Of a stretch of DNA of 64,000 nucleotides, positions 35,075 through 46,430 are shown in pieces. Below the pieces are notes generated by a model, which ran no database searches, was not told the DNA's origin, and worked only from the letters and a program-made list of their open reading frames with translations. Within the stretch, counting starts at the first letter, position 1. Each line of letters begins with the position of its first letter. The position numbers and the translations under genes were made by a program. The DNA comes from Microcebus murinus (lineage: Eukaryota > Chordata > Mammalia > Primates > Cheirogaleidae), in NCBI RefSeq assembly GCF_040939455.1, contig NC_134106.1, positions 84,947,001-85,011,000 of the forward strand, given 5' to 3'.

Positions 35075-35600
35075 TGTGGTAGGCAGAATGCTAGGATGTT
35101 TCCCAGAATCCCACCCCCTGGTGAACACGCCCTGTGCAATGCCCTCCCCTGGAGCGTGGGTGGGCCTGAGCTAATCAGGGGAGCCTTTTTTACAAACAGG
35201 ACCTAGAGCTCAGAGACAGAAGTCAGAGAGATGCAAAGCTGCTGCACGTGTCCTGGTGGCCTTGAAAGAACTAACTGTCCCGTTGTGGAGAGGGCTTCAC
35301 AGCGGGAAACAGCAGGTGGCCTCTAGGACCTGAGCCTGGCCCCGGGGCCGATGGCCTGAGCCTGAAAGTGGGGACCTACAACCACGAGAAACTGAATTTT
35401 GCCAGCAATTACATATCTTGAAAGAAAGCCCAGAGCTCCAGACAACAACACAGCCTGGCCAACATCTCCGCCTCAGCCCTTTGAGACCCTGAACTAAACA
35501 ATCTGTACTGCTGATCTACAGAAACCATGAGCTAAGGAATGGGTACTATTCTAAGCCTCTATGTTTCTGGCAGCCTTTTACACAGCGGTAGAAAGTTGAA
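35075..35600 (+). mobile_element. MLT1-type MaLR LTR
   Basis: It starts TGTGGTAGGCAGAATGCTAGGATG, continues CCCAGAATCCCACCCCCTGGTGAAC, has GAGAGATGCAAAGCTGCTGC and GCAGGTGGCCTCTAGGACC in the middle, and ends near CAGCCTTTTACACAGCGGTAGAAAG. This is the order of MLT1 LTRs as I remember them. Old, without an identifiable internal region. Confidence 0.65.
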
Positions 35601-37200
35601 AGAGGCTGGCCTTGATTGCCAGCTGTTTGTCTCTGGGCCTGACTTCCAGCTCTTGTTTCTCCCCCATTCCCCTTTTGCCAGTATCACTGTCTCTGTGTCC
35701 CCAGTGCAGAACTTGCCTTCCCCATTCCCGGGGCCTGCACACAATTCTCTGTTGGGACCTGTTTGCTGCACCCATCTTCTCGGGTCTACACCCTTTTTCT
35801 GACTTCAATACACAACTTATTAGTTAATCTCTGCACTGACTGACCTCCTGTTTCATTTTGCCCACAACTTTCGTAGCCGCCCTGTAATTTACCAGTTCAG
35901 CTAGGCCCTTGCTTTAAGCCAATCCTTTCCCGCAGCTGCTCAGAGACGGCTGTTAAAGAGAGGAAGCTGACACTTTTTCCAGGGACACCTCTTTTGTTCT
36001 GGTGAGGATAACCATCCACTTTAATGAAGGGCAACATAAAAATAGTGTCCTCCTCAACCAGGACTCACCAGTCCATTAGTTAGAGAGATAGACGAAATTT
36101 TGAGATGAGCTTGCAAACGGCAATCATTTGGGGTAAATTCAGGGTAGTAGAGCAGCTTTGCTGGAAGAAGCCCTCACGTGACAAGATGTGCCACAGCATG
36201 TGCCCCTCCTCTGATGCAGTCCTACTGTCCTCAGGACCTTGAACTCTGCAAGTGTCTTTGCTCACCACTCAGAGATGCAGCTGCTCTGTTGGGGGAGGGA
36301 GGAGACAGAGTTGTGCCTTGGAGTCCAGACTTGTAGAAGTTCCAGGTAGAGGCAGGAGTCAGGAAAAGAGATAACGTTTGTATTCTGCAGCAATTCAAAT
36401 CCTAGACACCCTTTTGTTTCTAAAGTACTAAAGGCTTAAATTCAAATTCCCTCTTCCATTGATGCTTTCTCTCCCTTTTTGCTATTGTTTTCTTTTCCCT
36501 CTGCCTGTGCTTTTATTCTTTGCTTTTTGTATCTACAGGAGGAGAATGCCATTCCCAGTTCAGTTGATGGGCCATCTTTCATTTATCCTCCTGTCTTTGG
36601 GAAATCGTATGATGCTTCGTGTGACAAATGCTGCATAAAATGAATTGCATGGCGTCATGAGATAAGGAGCAGCATTTTGTGAGAAATAGCTGCTGCTGCT
36701 TTGGAATAAAAATTGCTTACAAATCTCAATATCGTAATTCTTTAGGATTATTTTTGAGGGAGTGGATAAAATTCTAAAACACCTGAAATTAATAATGAGG
36801 AGGATGAACATTTTTCTAAATAACCTTTCAGTACAGAATTCTTTCTAGCAAAATAAAGCAATGGAATATTGGCAAATGTTTCACAAGTTGAAGCATTTTG
36901 ACATGATGTTTGCATCTACCACAATTAGAGTAAAATAAGTGGATAACATGAAAGTGGGAAATGTTTAATATATTTTCCGGGTTTTCTTAGTTTCAGTTGC
37001 TTAAATGAAAGTAATTTAGAGGAGACTAAGTCATAGGGCTGAAACCAAAACCTCAGAGATTGAGAGGAAATAAATTTGTCCTCTGCCCCCCACTGCATAT
37101 GCACACCCTGAAACTTTTGCTCACTGACAGAATGTGGGGTGAGTTCCACAGAGCCTGAGAGTGTGGGCTTTTCTGATCAAAGTTAGCAGCAAAGATTTTA
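35601..37200. other. No gene recognised
   Basis: Overlapping frames on both strands at 35,539-35,827 reflect local GC content. The frames at 36,080, 36,560, 36,925 and 37,053 (all minus) have no domain. The stretch 36,590-36,760 looks unique rather than repetitive. Confidence 0.5.
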
Positions 37201-39765
37201 AAAGCAGTTGTCAAAAAACAAACAAACAAAAAAACCAAACAGATTTTCTTTTATGAAAAAAACATGAATTAGATTTAAGACAAACTAAAATTAATTGCCC
37301 CAAGTGCAGACTTCTCATATTGTCATTACTTAATAATACTTTGATCACAGTAAATACAATTCATGGGTTTATCAGAGTGAAAGGTTGGAAAACCATCATA
37401 GGGTTCAGGTTCATCACAAATGCAAAAAAGTGTGATACATGGATGAATTGTTTGATCAATTAATTTAGAGAAAAACCATAGCCACACTGGATCAATCCTA
37501 TTTACAGTGAACTCCTAAGTTATTTATTTCATTGGATAAGGAGTAAACATAAATCTTATCCTACTCTGTAGAAAACTAGTTTTGTACTTCAGATTTGTAA
37601 AATTCATGCAAAGTAGAATGACGACAGGGAAGAACCCAGAGATTAGAGATAGGGAAGAGGGGAAGAGCTTGCCTTGTCTAGGACCATGATTATATTTCTA
37701 TGAATTGAAGTGAACTACACTTCCTTGGTCTACTTGCAAGGGTTTGTTTACAAGTAAAAAGATATCTGCAACTTTAAGAAGCAAAAAATACAGAGATGGC
37801 AAACAACACAAAATCCAAATCTCTAGCTCCCCAAGTCTGCCATTTCTACCCTCTTACATTTCAGTAACTTTGAAATTAGTTTACAATTTATTTCAAAATG
37901 CACCAAATGTAATTTACTTGGAGCTGCAGAACAGCTCAGAGTAGATTTGTTAGGCCAGGCTCTGAACCACTGAATAAGAAGATTTGTAATGGGGTTGCTG
38001 ATATATTCTTAACTTTGTAGCAGAGTACACTGAACCGTAATAATTATTCTTTGGTCATTTCCAGCTCTTATGTATCATTTTGATGGCTGATGTAAGAGCT
38101 GATTCTCTTTCTCCTTTGATCACAGAAAGTTGGATTTTTAGTGATTACAGTTTTTTAAGATATTTTTCTTCCTTGATGGAAAAGTAAAGAAGGTCAGAGC
38201 CTTAATTCCGTCCATTAAAATGGTACAGAAGCCTTGACTTAAAAGAGGAGACAGTCATTGGGAAATGATGGCGGAAGCTTGTTGGCCTCTAATGGACGTT
38301 ATTTTCTAGAGAATGGTTGAGCTCTCTATGACCTCAATGTTACCCATTCTTGCTGGCATCCTTGTCCATTTCCACTACCTTCTTAAACTTAAAATCTTTG
38401 TGGGCACTGTTTTAGTCATTTCCACTACTCCTTTCCCCAACATTTTGCATTTTGTTCTGTCTATGACACTCCGCTCTTCATCTCCACACCCTGTTTTCCC
38501 TGTTCTTCCTTCAGCAGGCTTTTTTTTTTTTTTAAACCAACACCTTGTTCTTCCTTAGAACCATTCCCATCTGTCCACCACAGCTTTGCTGAGTTTGCTT
38601 CCGGCCCACAAAGGTGCATGTTATGTCTTGCACCCTGTATGCTCCTTCCTCTCCATGTAATTAGTGCTGCCAACTTAAAGAGTGCCCAGGACCTGGGAAA
38701 GATACTTAGGATCATGCCAGGTTCTTTCTTTCTACATGCTAATTCCCTTTAAAGGAACTGGTGGTTTTCAAACCCGATTGGTAGCTACATGGTAGGGTAA
38801 ACTAAATGGCAGCTATACATTTTTTTTCCTGTAATTCAGCACTTTGTATTCATGCTTTTGGGAAGTATGATATTTTTAAACACACTCCAGCTGACTCAAA
38901 ACCGATGGCAACCAGTTTCTGCACATTACTGCCATGGTGGGTGCTTCCCACTATTTAGAGTTAGGAGCTAAATGGCAATTTTGAGCAGTTCTGCAGTTGC
39001 ATTTATTGCGATGTCCTGTTGTATCACTGTCAGACGCACTTAGAATCTGGGGCAGAGACAATAGGGAAAAATAGGTATGTTTTTAAAAATTAATGCTATC
39101 AGGAAGCCCAATTCTAACTCCAAGTTTTAATAGCAAATTTAAATCAGATCCTGAGTTCTGTGGAAACTTTCCCCAGTTAGGATCTTCTTATTCTTACAAA
39201 TTCTTTATATAAATGTATCACAAAGATCTTATCTTGGTGCACAAAAGTGTTGTTCCTTCTTGCAAATCTTATTGAAGTCTAAAACATTTCTAACATGCTG
39301 GGACTATTATCTGCCTGAGGGGAAAAACCTGAAACTACCTATAATTAGTAGGTCCTGTTGCAAAACCCCAGCAGCATACTCAGGGGATCCTCAGACTGCA
39401 GATTTAAAGATCAGTTCTAAGCCATGAAGGAGGAGTTCCTGAGAAAGTGTCTAGGCATTGCAAGTCTACTTCCATACTATTTTTTTCTGAAAAGGCAATA
39501 CTATCAGAGGTGAGAAATGTAAGACTGAAATACAATCAATGTGAAAGCGTATGAGTTCCTAAGAAGGTCAAATGATTTATTTAGCTTCATCAGGGTCACT
39601 CTCATTTTCCTGTTTTATATGCTGCATCTCAAACACACTCATGAATAATCATCTCTATAATCAAAGAATAACACTAGTCATGTCATCAGAACTTGTCTTA
39701 TTAAGTACAACAGCCATAGTGCTTTAGAAAAAAAATGTCACGTTCCCCATAGCATGATGACGAGG
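37201..39765. other. Mostly unique sequence; two simple tracts
   Basis: (CAAA)n-like sequence at about 37,213-37,235 and a T run at 38,520-38,534. Frames at 37,744, 38,313 and 38,461 (minus) lack features. Confidence 0.5.
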
Positions 39766-40660
39766 CTGTGTCAGTTGCATGTACATGGGTGGCTGTGGGG
39801 GAATTTGCACCACGCACTGGGCTGGGAATTCACAGCCCAACTCAACCCACGTGGGCTGGGCTCCTGGCTCTTTGGGACTTGGGATCTGGAGTGATGTCCT
39901 GGTGTGGCTGCCCAGCTTCCAGAGGCAGCCGTGATAAGGATCTAGAGAATCAGAGTCTCATGCTGGAGGCTGCTGTGGCTGGAAGGGATGCTGGGTTCTC
40001 CTGCTACAGCCGTAACTCTGCTCTGACCTTCCGTCTACTCTCTCAGTTTCCCCAGATGAGTTCATTTTTAAATCAAATGTTAGTATTAATGGTTACACTG
40101 AAATAATCCATGTCATGTTTTCAAGATCTTTATTTTGTCCTTCAACCTTTCTGCCATGGTCTTGTCGTAACATGTAAGATGCATGAGCAGAAAGCAGAAG
40201 GCCCTCTTGCCATGCCACTATATGTGAAAGAGGAGCAGTGACAATTTCTCTCTCTTTTCCTGGCCCTTCCTGGTTGCATAATAATTGGCACCTCCCTTTC
40301 AACGCCAGTGATCAACACTCCCGGATAAAGCCAAACACCGAGCTATGCATGGCTAAGGAAGGTTTATTCTTTCCAATCTTGGGTGCTGGTGGGAGAAGTA
40401 TGCAACCTTGCTCTTATGCCAGCCAGTTGTGCCAGGGCAAGGTGTGTGCCCGGGGAATGGTTCATTAGGGTTCACAGAATAAGAGAGGGATGCTGAGACT
40501 GAACAAGTTATAAGGAGTGTTCAGGGCAGTCTGGCTGTCTTTCTATTGTATAGAATGTTTTGCAACATTTACCATCCATCATAGAGGTGTAGCGATTCCA
40601 TGGAAGCATGAAAAGCAGAAGATGCACAACTACTCAGGAAACATCAGCACCTATTGCATT
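39766..40660. other. Unassigned, moderately GC-rich
   Basis: The 112-codon plus frame at 39,768-40,106 has no recognisable domain. The portion around 40,300-40,470 (GCTAAGGAAGGTTTATTCTTTCC) could be an antisense LTR piece, but the evidence is thin. Confidence 0.4.
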
Positions 40661-40676
40661 AGTTAGGTCTCAGAGG

Positions 40677-41160
40677 GGCTGGAACCAAGTCACAAGGCTG
40701 TTGCAGGTTCTATAGCTGAGATTGACAGCTTTAGGCCTGTCTCTGGAACAACTGAGAGGCATGTCTCCTAGTGGGCCCCTGGGCAGGCAGGCCTGCTCTC
40801 AGATCACAGTTGAAAGTGGCTGGAGCTGACTTATAAGGGCCTATTCAAGACCCACAGTGGAACTGAGGTCCGTGGGTTGGCTGGTTGAGGCACTGGTGGG
40901 TGAGTCTTTTCGGGGTGCCTATTAAAGTGGGACCACCCTCAAGCCTCAGGTGGGAGGGGCTGGGGACCAGATCCAAGGCTCTTTCAGGATCTGCGGCAGG
41001 ACTGATCTAGGGCATAGGCGGGTGTAATCAGCACTGAAGTTGGGATACACATAAGAGGGGCTGGAGCCAAGTTAAAGAGTTCGCTCCAACCTTGAACTTG
41101 GCTCCAGGGCCTGTCTCCAGAGGCACTAGTCTATATGACTCTTTCCTGGCCCTTGGTGGA
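40677..41160 (+). repeat. Irregular diverged tandem units, about 105-140 bp
   Basis: Starts of the form (G/A)GGGCTGG(A/G)..(C/A)AAGTC..AAGGC..TTNCAGG.TCT recur at 40,677, about 40,817 (diverged), 40,952 and 41,059. Later parts of each unit share AACTGAGG/GACTGA, CACTG and TGGGTG pieces. The copies are far from identical. It may be the 5' regulatory repeat of an old L1 or ERV, but it lies next to an antisense L1 ORF2 piece and the source is unresolved. Confidence 0.5.
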
Positions 41161-41279
41161 TGGTTTTGGTAGCAGAACTAAGGCCAGATGTGGCTATAGT
41201 CAAGCCCACAGAAGGATAGGGCCACTCCTGGTCTGGAGCCCAAGCCTGGAGTTTCTTAGGATGGATATTTTACATGATT

Positions 41280-41530
41280 GATTTTAGATCTGCCTTCAAT
41301 GCTATTAATTTTTCTCTAATTTCTGTTTTTGCTACATTCCTCAATTTTTGATAAATTGTATTTCCATTTTCATTGAGTTGAAAATATTTTAATTTCTCTC
41401 GAGACGCCTTTGACCTGTTTCTCAATTTAGAAGTATGTTGTTTAATATTAAAGGGTCTTGGAGTTTTCCAGTTATTTTTCTGTTATATTTTATAATTTAA
41501 TTCCACTGTAGTCTGTTAGTAGTTTTAAAA
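41280..41530 (-). mobile_element. Antisense L1 ORF2 fragment
   Basis: TTTCTCAATTTAGAAGTATGTTGTTTAAT, CTTGGAGTTTTCCAG and TTTAATTCCACTGTAGTCTG are antisense L1 ORF2 endonuclease-region segments in the right order. Confidence 0.75.
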
Positions 41531-41564
41531 AAAATAAATCTGTGCCCAAGATGAAGATTGAATG

Positions 41565-43100
41565 AGTGCTATTGCAGGAGTAGTGTTACATTTTACTCAG
41601 TGAAATGAGTAAAATGGCTTTTCATTTAGGCCAAATGCCGTTGTTCTAAACTAATTGTGCACATTTTCACTTCAAGTTTTTTGTGCACACATGAAAAGTG
41701 AGCTGTCACTGATGTGTTAGCTATATTAGTAGAAGAAGAACTTGACAAATAGTTAAATGATTCCACTTTCAATCAGTGACAATAGATGCTTCAAATATAA
41801 AATCAGTTAAAGTAAACCCAACAATTATTTGATATTTTAATCCAATTTATGAAACCATAGTAAAGATTTGAATTTTTTATTTCTGTCAAAGATGAAATAG
41901 GTGACATAATTTGTGAATGCTATTGTCAATTTGTTAAAATTCAACATGGATGGACAATAGAACTTTTTGTGGTTACGCTATGAATGTAAGTTTTACTAAA
42001 GCACAGTGTGGAAAGAAAAATTAAACAATTTTCTAAACTAAATTAGGAAACCTACAAAGCATAAATGTATTTGAAATTATCTAAAGCACAAAAAGAATCA
42101 ATCATTACATCCAATCATATAGGATGAATTAATTCTACCAACTGAAACAATCTGCAGTTATCAAAATTTATAGATCATTATGTATTTATACCTGAACTAT
42201 AACATTTTTACTGATTAAGCTGGTATTGAATCAAAATAAACAAACAAAATAAATAAACCTGTAGCCTTGCAGTCTGAGCTTTCTCCCTTGCGTCTCATTA
42301 TGAATCAAATTTTAGAAATGTTTGAGCCTTTTTGAAGGTCTACTTTAAAAATCAACCTTAAATGCCCTACACAGAAAATATTTTGGAAATAAGTCCTTTA
42401 CATTTTTGTTGTATTTTGTTCAAAGCTGGTTGAAAATCTTTAATTAAATAATTAAACACATGGAGCACCAAAAACTTCATCTTTTAAAGTTTTTAGGAAA
42501 TGGTCATAATTGAGGATAAAATTTGTAAACAGGAGTACTATGCACTTTATTCCTACAAAAGCATGGAGGAAAAGAACAAATTAAATGATGAGACATTAGA
42601 TAGTGTATATGAAGTGATTCTGCAATTAATACACATCTAATTATTTTCACGTAAAAGAATAATATTTAGATGATGATATTTTTAATCAGTAAATTCATAT
42701 TTTGAAATGGCATAAAACAAAAGTGAGAAGATCTATAATTTTGGGCCATTTAAATTGGGCACAATATTCCAGGGAATAATAAACATAACTTTGTATGAGT
42801 TTTGTCTTATAAAAATGTTTGAAGAAAGATGCTCAGTAGTGTCCTTTTTAATATGAAAATGATTTTAACTGAGACTGTCCTTCATTTAGTAGAATTTGAT
42901 CTGAATTTATCAGGTACATGGTAGAAGGCTATTCTGTCCTTTAAAAATACTATGTTTTTCAAAGAAGAGTCAACTCAATAGGTCAAAAATTTCAAATATT
43001 TTAACCATAAATCTATATTGGAACATATCACAGGTATTATTATGAATAAACATTTGAAAACAATAAGATTATATTGAAATTATCAACTCCATAAAAGTAC
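41565..43100 (+). pseudogene. Decayed hAT-superfamily transposase
   Basis: No long frame remains, but reading across frames recovers transposase-like segments in order. Near 41,620-41,680 there is an N-terminal piece (AFHLGQMPLF). At 41,786-41,850 comes IDASNIKSVKVNPTII, including the DASN-type catalytic-region motif of Charlie/ZBED-like hAT proteins. At about 42,305-42,420 there is ILEMFEPF followed by LKCPT and a run ending before a KLVENL-like segment, as in the dimerisation part. Stops and indels are frequent. This is probably the body of an old autonomous hAT transposon; the terminal repeats were not found. The comparison rests on remembered family features. Confidence 0.55.
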
Positions 43101-43379
43101 CAATGCGATGATACAAGAGAGACACATGACTTAGAAATTGATTAAAGTACATAAATATGTTTTTTAAAATATATTTACATATATTTTAAATTTAGACTCT
43201 AAGGTATTATTGTACTATGCATACATATATAGAGAAATGATTTTATTTACAAATAAATTTAGAACAGAACTATTTTTATATGTCAATATAATAACACCAT
43301 GTGATCAGTCGATTAATAAATATATCAGAAGTATTTAATCTGAGTGATTGCAAAGGTCTCACAGTTTAGACAGAGTTAT
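43101..43379. other. AT-rich, nothing assigned
   Basis: No repeat or frame recognised before the GC-rich block. Confidence 0.5.
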
Positions 43380-43930
43380 TCAGACACCCCAGTTCTTGCA
43401 GCCTGCCGCCCCCACGCGTGACTTGCTCCTGTGGGCAGGGCACGGTGCCGGGCTGGTGCTGTCCAGGGCGGAGCCCCTCCCTATCTAAGAGGAAACCCGC
43501 CTCCAACCACAGCCTCCTATTCATCTAGGGCCAAAGCTTGTGACTTAGGCTTGGCTTCAGAGCCACCTCCCCACGGAGTTTGGAGTGAGAACCGGGACCC
43601 AGAGAAGCGGGACAGCAGGTAAGCCACCACGGCAGCAGCAGGTGGAGACAGCCGCAGCTGCAGCAACGTCCTTTCGCAAGGACAGCCCAGATGTTGGCTC
43701 CTGCAGGTGCTCAGGGGCCCGGGCCGACAGCCACAGCGAGAGCTGCAGCAGCCGCGGTGGAGACCCGCAGCCCAGGGCGCAGCGTGAGCCACCGTGGAAG
43801 CTGCTGCCGAGTGGCCCTGGAATCGCCGTGGAGCTCGGTGCTCCTCCGTCTTCACAGCCCGCGCTGTGGGGACGGACTGGCCGTGACTGCGCCCCCTGTC
43901 CAGCCTCACTTGGTGCTGCTGATTTTTTAA
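43380..43930 (+). promoter_or_regulatory. CpG-island-like block with strong splice donor (possible promoter/first exon)
   Basis: Against an AT-rich background, this stretch has roughly 60% G+C and about 30 or more CpG dinucleotides by eye, meeting the usual feel of a CpG island. TATA-like CTATCTAAGAGG lies at about 43,481. CAG|GTAAGC occurs at 43,616-43,624, an excellent 5' splice site, so a first exon ending at 43,618 is possible. GC boxes (GGGCGGAGCC) are present. Frames of 63-160 codons on both strands overlap and are low-complexity products of composition. Alternatives: a GC-rich LTR or a decayed retrocopy. Transcription is not shown. Confidence 0.45.
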
Positions 43931-44504
43931 GCCTGGTCCTCTGGGATTCTGGTATCAACGCAACAGTTCTTTTGGTTGTTGTTATAATAATGATTTCCTT
44001 TTCTACCTTCCTCACCTGGAGTTTGTTTCTGTGACTCACAGTTGAGAGCCTTGGCTAATATCACCGCCAGGGACACACACCAGGATCAAGCGAAAAGGCC
44101 ACCTGGATATGCTTGGGCTGGGAATGTGGCCATTATCTGGACTTTACAAGGGACCCAAATCAAGAACTTCTCAAACTAGAAGCGGTCACTCAGCAGACAG
44201 CAGAGGTGCTTCAGCCCTGAGAACAGCATGGTGACTAGGGGACAGTGTGGCTAAGTGTCACCCTGATATCAGTTGGCTGTCCTGGTCTGCTTAGATTCAT
44301 ATGAAACTGGCTTGTGCCCTTAACATGCAGAGTGCAATACATAGTATCCTGGGCTTTCTGGGATTAGATTTTCTTCCTGTTACTTTTGGCTTTGTGTGCC
44401 TACTTTTACCTACCTAGTATGTTTTATTTAACTTTTAAATTTATTAATATCTAAGAAAACTTAAATACACTAGGCTTTACCAATATCAACTGACTCAATA
44501 CTCT
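43931..44504. other. Unassigned sequence downstream of the GC-rich block
   Basis: Moderately GC-rich, then AT-rich. No repeat or gene identified. Confidence 0.45.
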
Positions 44505-44640
44505 TAATAACCTGTTGAATTCAGTATAATTATTATTGTCCCCATTTTACAGAAGAGGAAATTGGAGTCACAGAATTAGTGAGGGAGCAAGGGTTTAAAC
44601 CTAAGTGGGGTTAGGCTCAAAGGCCAGACTCTCCCTGGCT
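44505..44640 (-). mobile_element. MIR, antisense
   Basis: ATTATTATTGTCCCCATTTTACAGAAGAGGAAATTGGAG..CACAGAATTAGTGAGGG..AAGGGTTTAAACC is the MIR core and tRNA-like part in antisense. Confidence 0.8.
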
Positions 44641-45915
44641 GCCTGGCCACTGCTCACATTGGGCTGTCCTTTTCCAGCCCACATCTCTTTCCCCAAAGTA
44701 TGTCCAGCATGAAGGTATATCTGCATCAGATTTCTATTTAAGCTTTGGGGACAAGGAGTTTGCCCATGTAGGAGGGATAGGGGAAATGTGTTGTTAGGCC
44801 TTGCTGTACTGCACCAAAAAATGAACAAAAAACAAGCAAAACAGAACAAGAAGAAGATCCTTTCAATTATATTTTAGATACCCATATTCCTAAAATATTC
44901 CTTGGTCCTTTTTGCTGGCCAAACCCTTTGGTAGGACCTTTGCTTCTACTTTCTTGTTGAACTTTACCAATTTATCTCCCTTCCAGAAACCCCAATTCAT
45001 TACTTTCATTATATTGATAAAAATTGTTCTCATTTCTTCCCTTTCTGAGCCATATCCTGAGGCTCATTTTTTCCTAAGTAAGTGACTCGTCTCTGAATTT
45101 GCTAAACCAAAAGCTCTCCACTCGGAAGGTAATGGTGCCTCTCCCCAGTGGACAGACAGAATTATTGTTATAAAATGCAAGGGCTTTTCACTCTCTTATG
45201 CTAGCCCAGAAATACTAGGAAAACAATAAGATGAAAAGAAATAAAGAAATAAACCAAGAGCCAAGGAAAAGCTAGCCTAAACACCCAGGCGATGACAATC
45301 TTATAGACAGGTCAGGTTGAGTGAGCGGAAATGGGGGTGGGGAGAATGCATAGAGGACTTGCAGGAGGTGGAGGGGGCCCAGGGGTGGTACAGGGGCTCA
45401 GGCCTCCTATGAACGTGTCTCTCTTTAGGGTATTGGAGACCACAGCATGGTTCTCAGGCCTAGAGCAGCTGCACCCCTGAGCCAAAGCAGACAGCATGGC
45501 AAACAGGTACGGAGTCAGGCAGAAATACCCCAAGAGAGGATGGAAGCCAGTCTTGGCTAGAGGGAGCATCCTGCCAGCACCAGCAACAAAGTCACTCCAC
45601 AGTCGCCCCAAGCAGTACACCAGCCGGCAGTGAAACCACAGGGAGAAACAGCCAAGCCCGGGAGCCTTCCCTGAGGCTGCCATCCCAGGCCGGGGCTGCA
45701 CTTGAGTTATCTTTGGATAAGAGTAAGTGCAGTAAATGTGTCCATCTATGATCTTTTTTATCCCTTGGTTTCTTAGTAATGTTACTTTTGAAAAATTCTA
45801 ATTGATATCAGCAAAATCATAATGAAAGAGTATTTTGCATGTTTGGGTAAGAGCTCTGGGCAAAACAGAAGATTCCAGAGGTGGGTGTAGGCAAAGGTGA
45901 GTGGAGATCACTAGT
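44641..45915. other. No gene supported
   Basis: A 129-codon minus frame (45,312-45,701) with a proline-rich end has no recognisable domain, and a shorter minus frame at 44,601 is similar. The sequence is GC-moderate and unassigned. Confidence 0.45.
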
Positions 45916-46320
45916 ACTGTGTTTCCCCGAAAATCAGACAGGGTCTTATATTTATTTTTCCTCAAGAAGACATCCTAGGGCTTATTTTCAGGGGATGTGT
46001 TATTTTCCCCTCAAAGCCTTAGCTTGCAGCACACACGGGATGGCCGGGACCTGACAGGGGGAGCCGACCTTGTTGGTGGGGCTGCCCACACCTCTCCGGT
46101 CACCACTGGGATAGTAGCTGTCACGATGGGGCAGATGAGAATCGCTGCTTGTCTTCTTTATCACTCGGCCACGGAAATGCATGGATTGTGCAGATACCCT
46201 GCGGTAGCCACGCCCATCGCTAGGTCTTATTTTTCAGGGTGGAGCTTACATTGCGCAAATGCTTAGAAACCCTGTTAGGTTTTATTTTATGGGCAGGTCT
46301 TATTTTCGGGGAAACACGGT
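45916..46320. mobile_element. 405-bp non-autonomous DNA transposon with near-perfect terminal inverted repeats
   Basis: The left end ACTGTGTTTCCCCGAAAAT (45,916-45,934) and the right end ATTTTCGGGGAAACACGGT (46,302-46,320) are inverted repeats with one mismatch in 19 bases. The inverted similarity extends inwards as GGGTCTTAT / AGGTCTTATTTT. Sub-terminal segments GGGCTTATTTTCAGGGGATG and AGGTCTTATTTTTCAGGGTGG repeat the same motif. The GC-richer middle has no transposase frame. I have seen this terminus type in several mammals but cannot name the family, and no target duplication is evident beside it. Closely matching ends suggest a recent insertion. Confidence 0.8.
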
Positions 46321-46324
46321 TGGT

Positions 46325-46430
46325 GGCAGGAGACGAAGGAGGGGACAGGACAGGACAAGATGGAAGGAGGAGGAGAAGGGGAGCCAGGCAGAGGGAGGGG
46401 GAGACACTGAGGCAGGGGTAGGCACATGGG
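46325..46430 (+). repeat. Purine-rich (GGA/GAA) tract
   Basis: About 100 bases almost free of pyrimidine runs (GGAGGAGGAGAAGGGG and similar), right next to the inverted-repeat element. Overlapping frames here are compositional. Confidence 0.8.

Noticed and set aside
43517..44039. Frames of 130-160 codons on both strands in the CpG-rich block
   Set aside because: They overlap in opposite directions, are rich in Ala, Arg, Ser and Pro, and match no domain I know. GC-rich DNA with few stops explains them.
45312..45701. 129-codon minus frame resembling a small secreted protein
   Set aside because: The hydrophobic middle is not an N-terminal signal peptide, and the proline-rich end is compositional. 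No supporting context.
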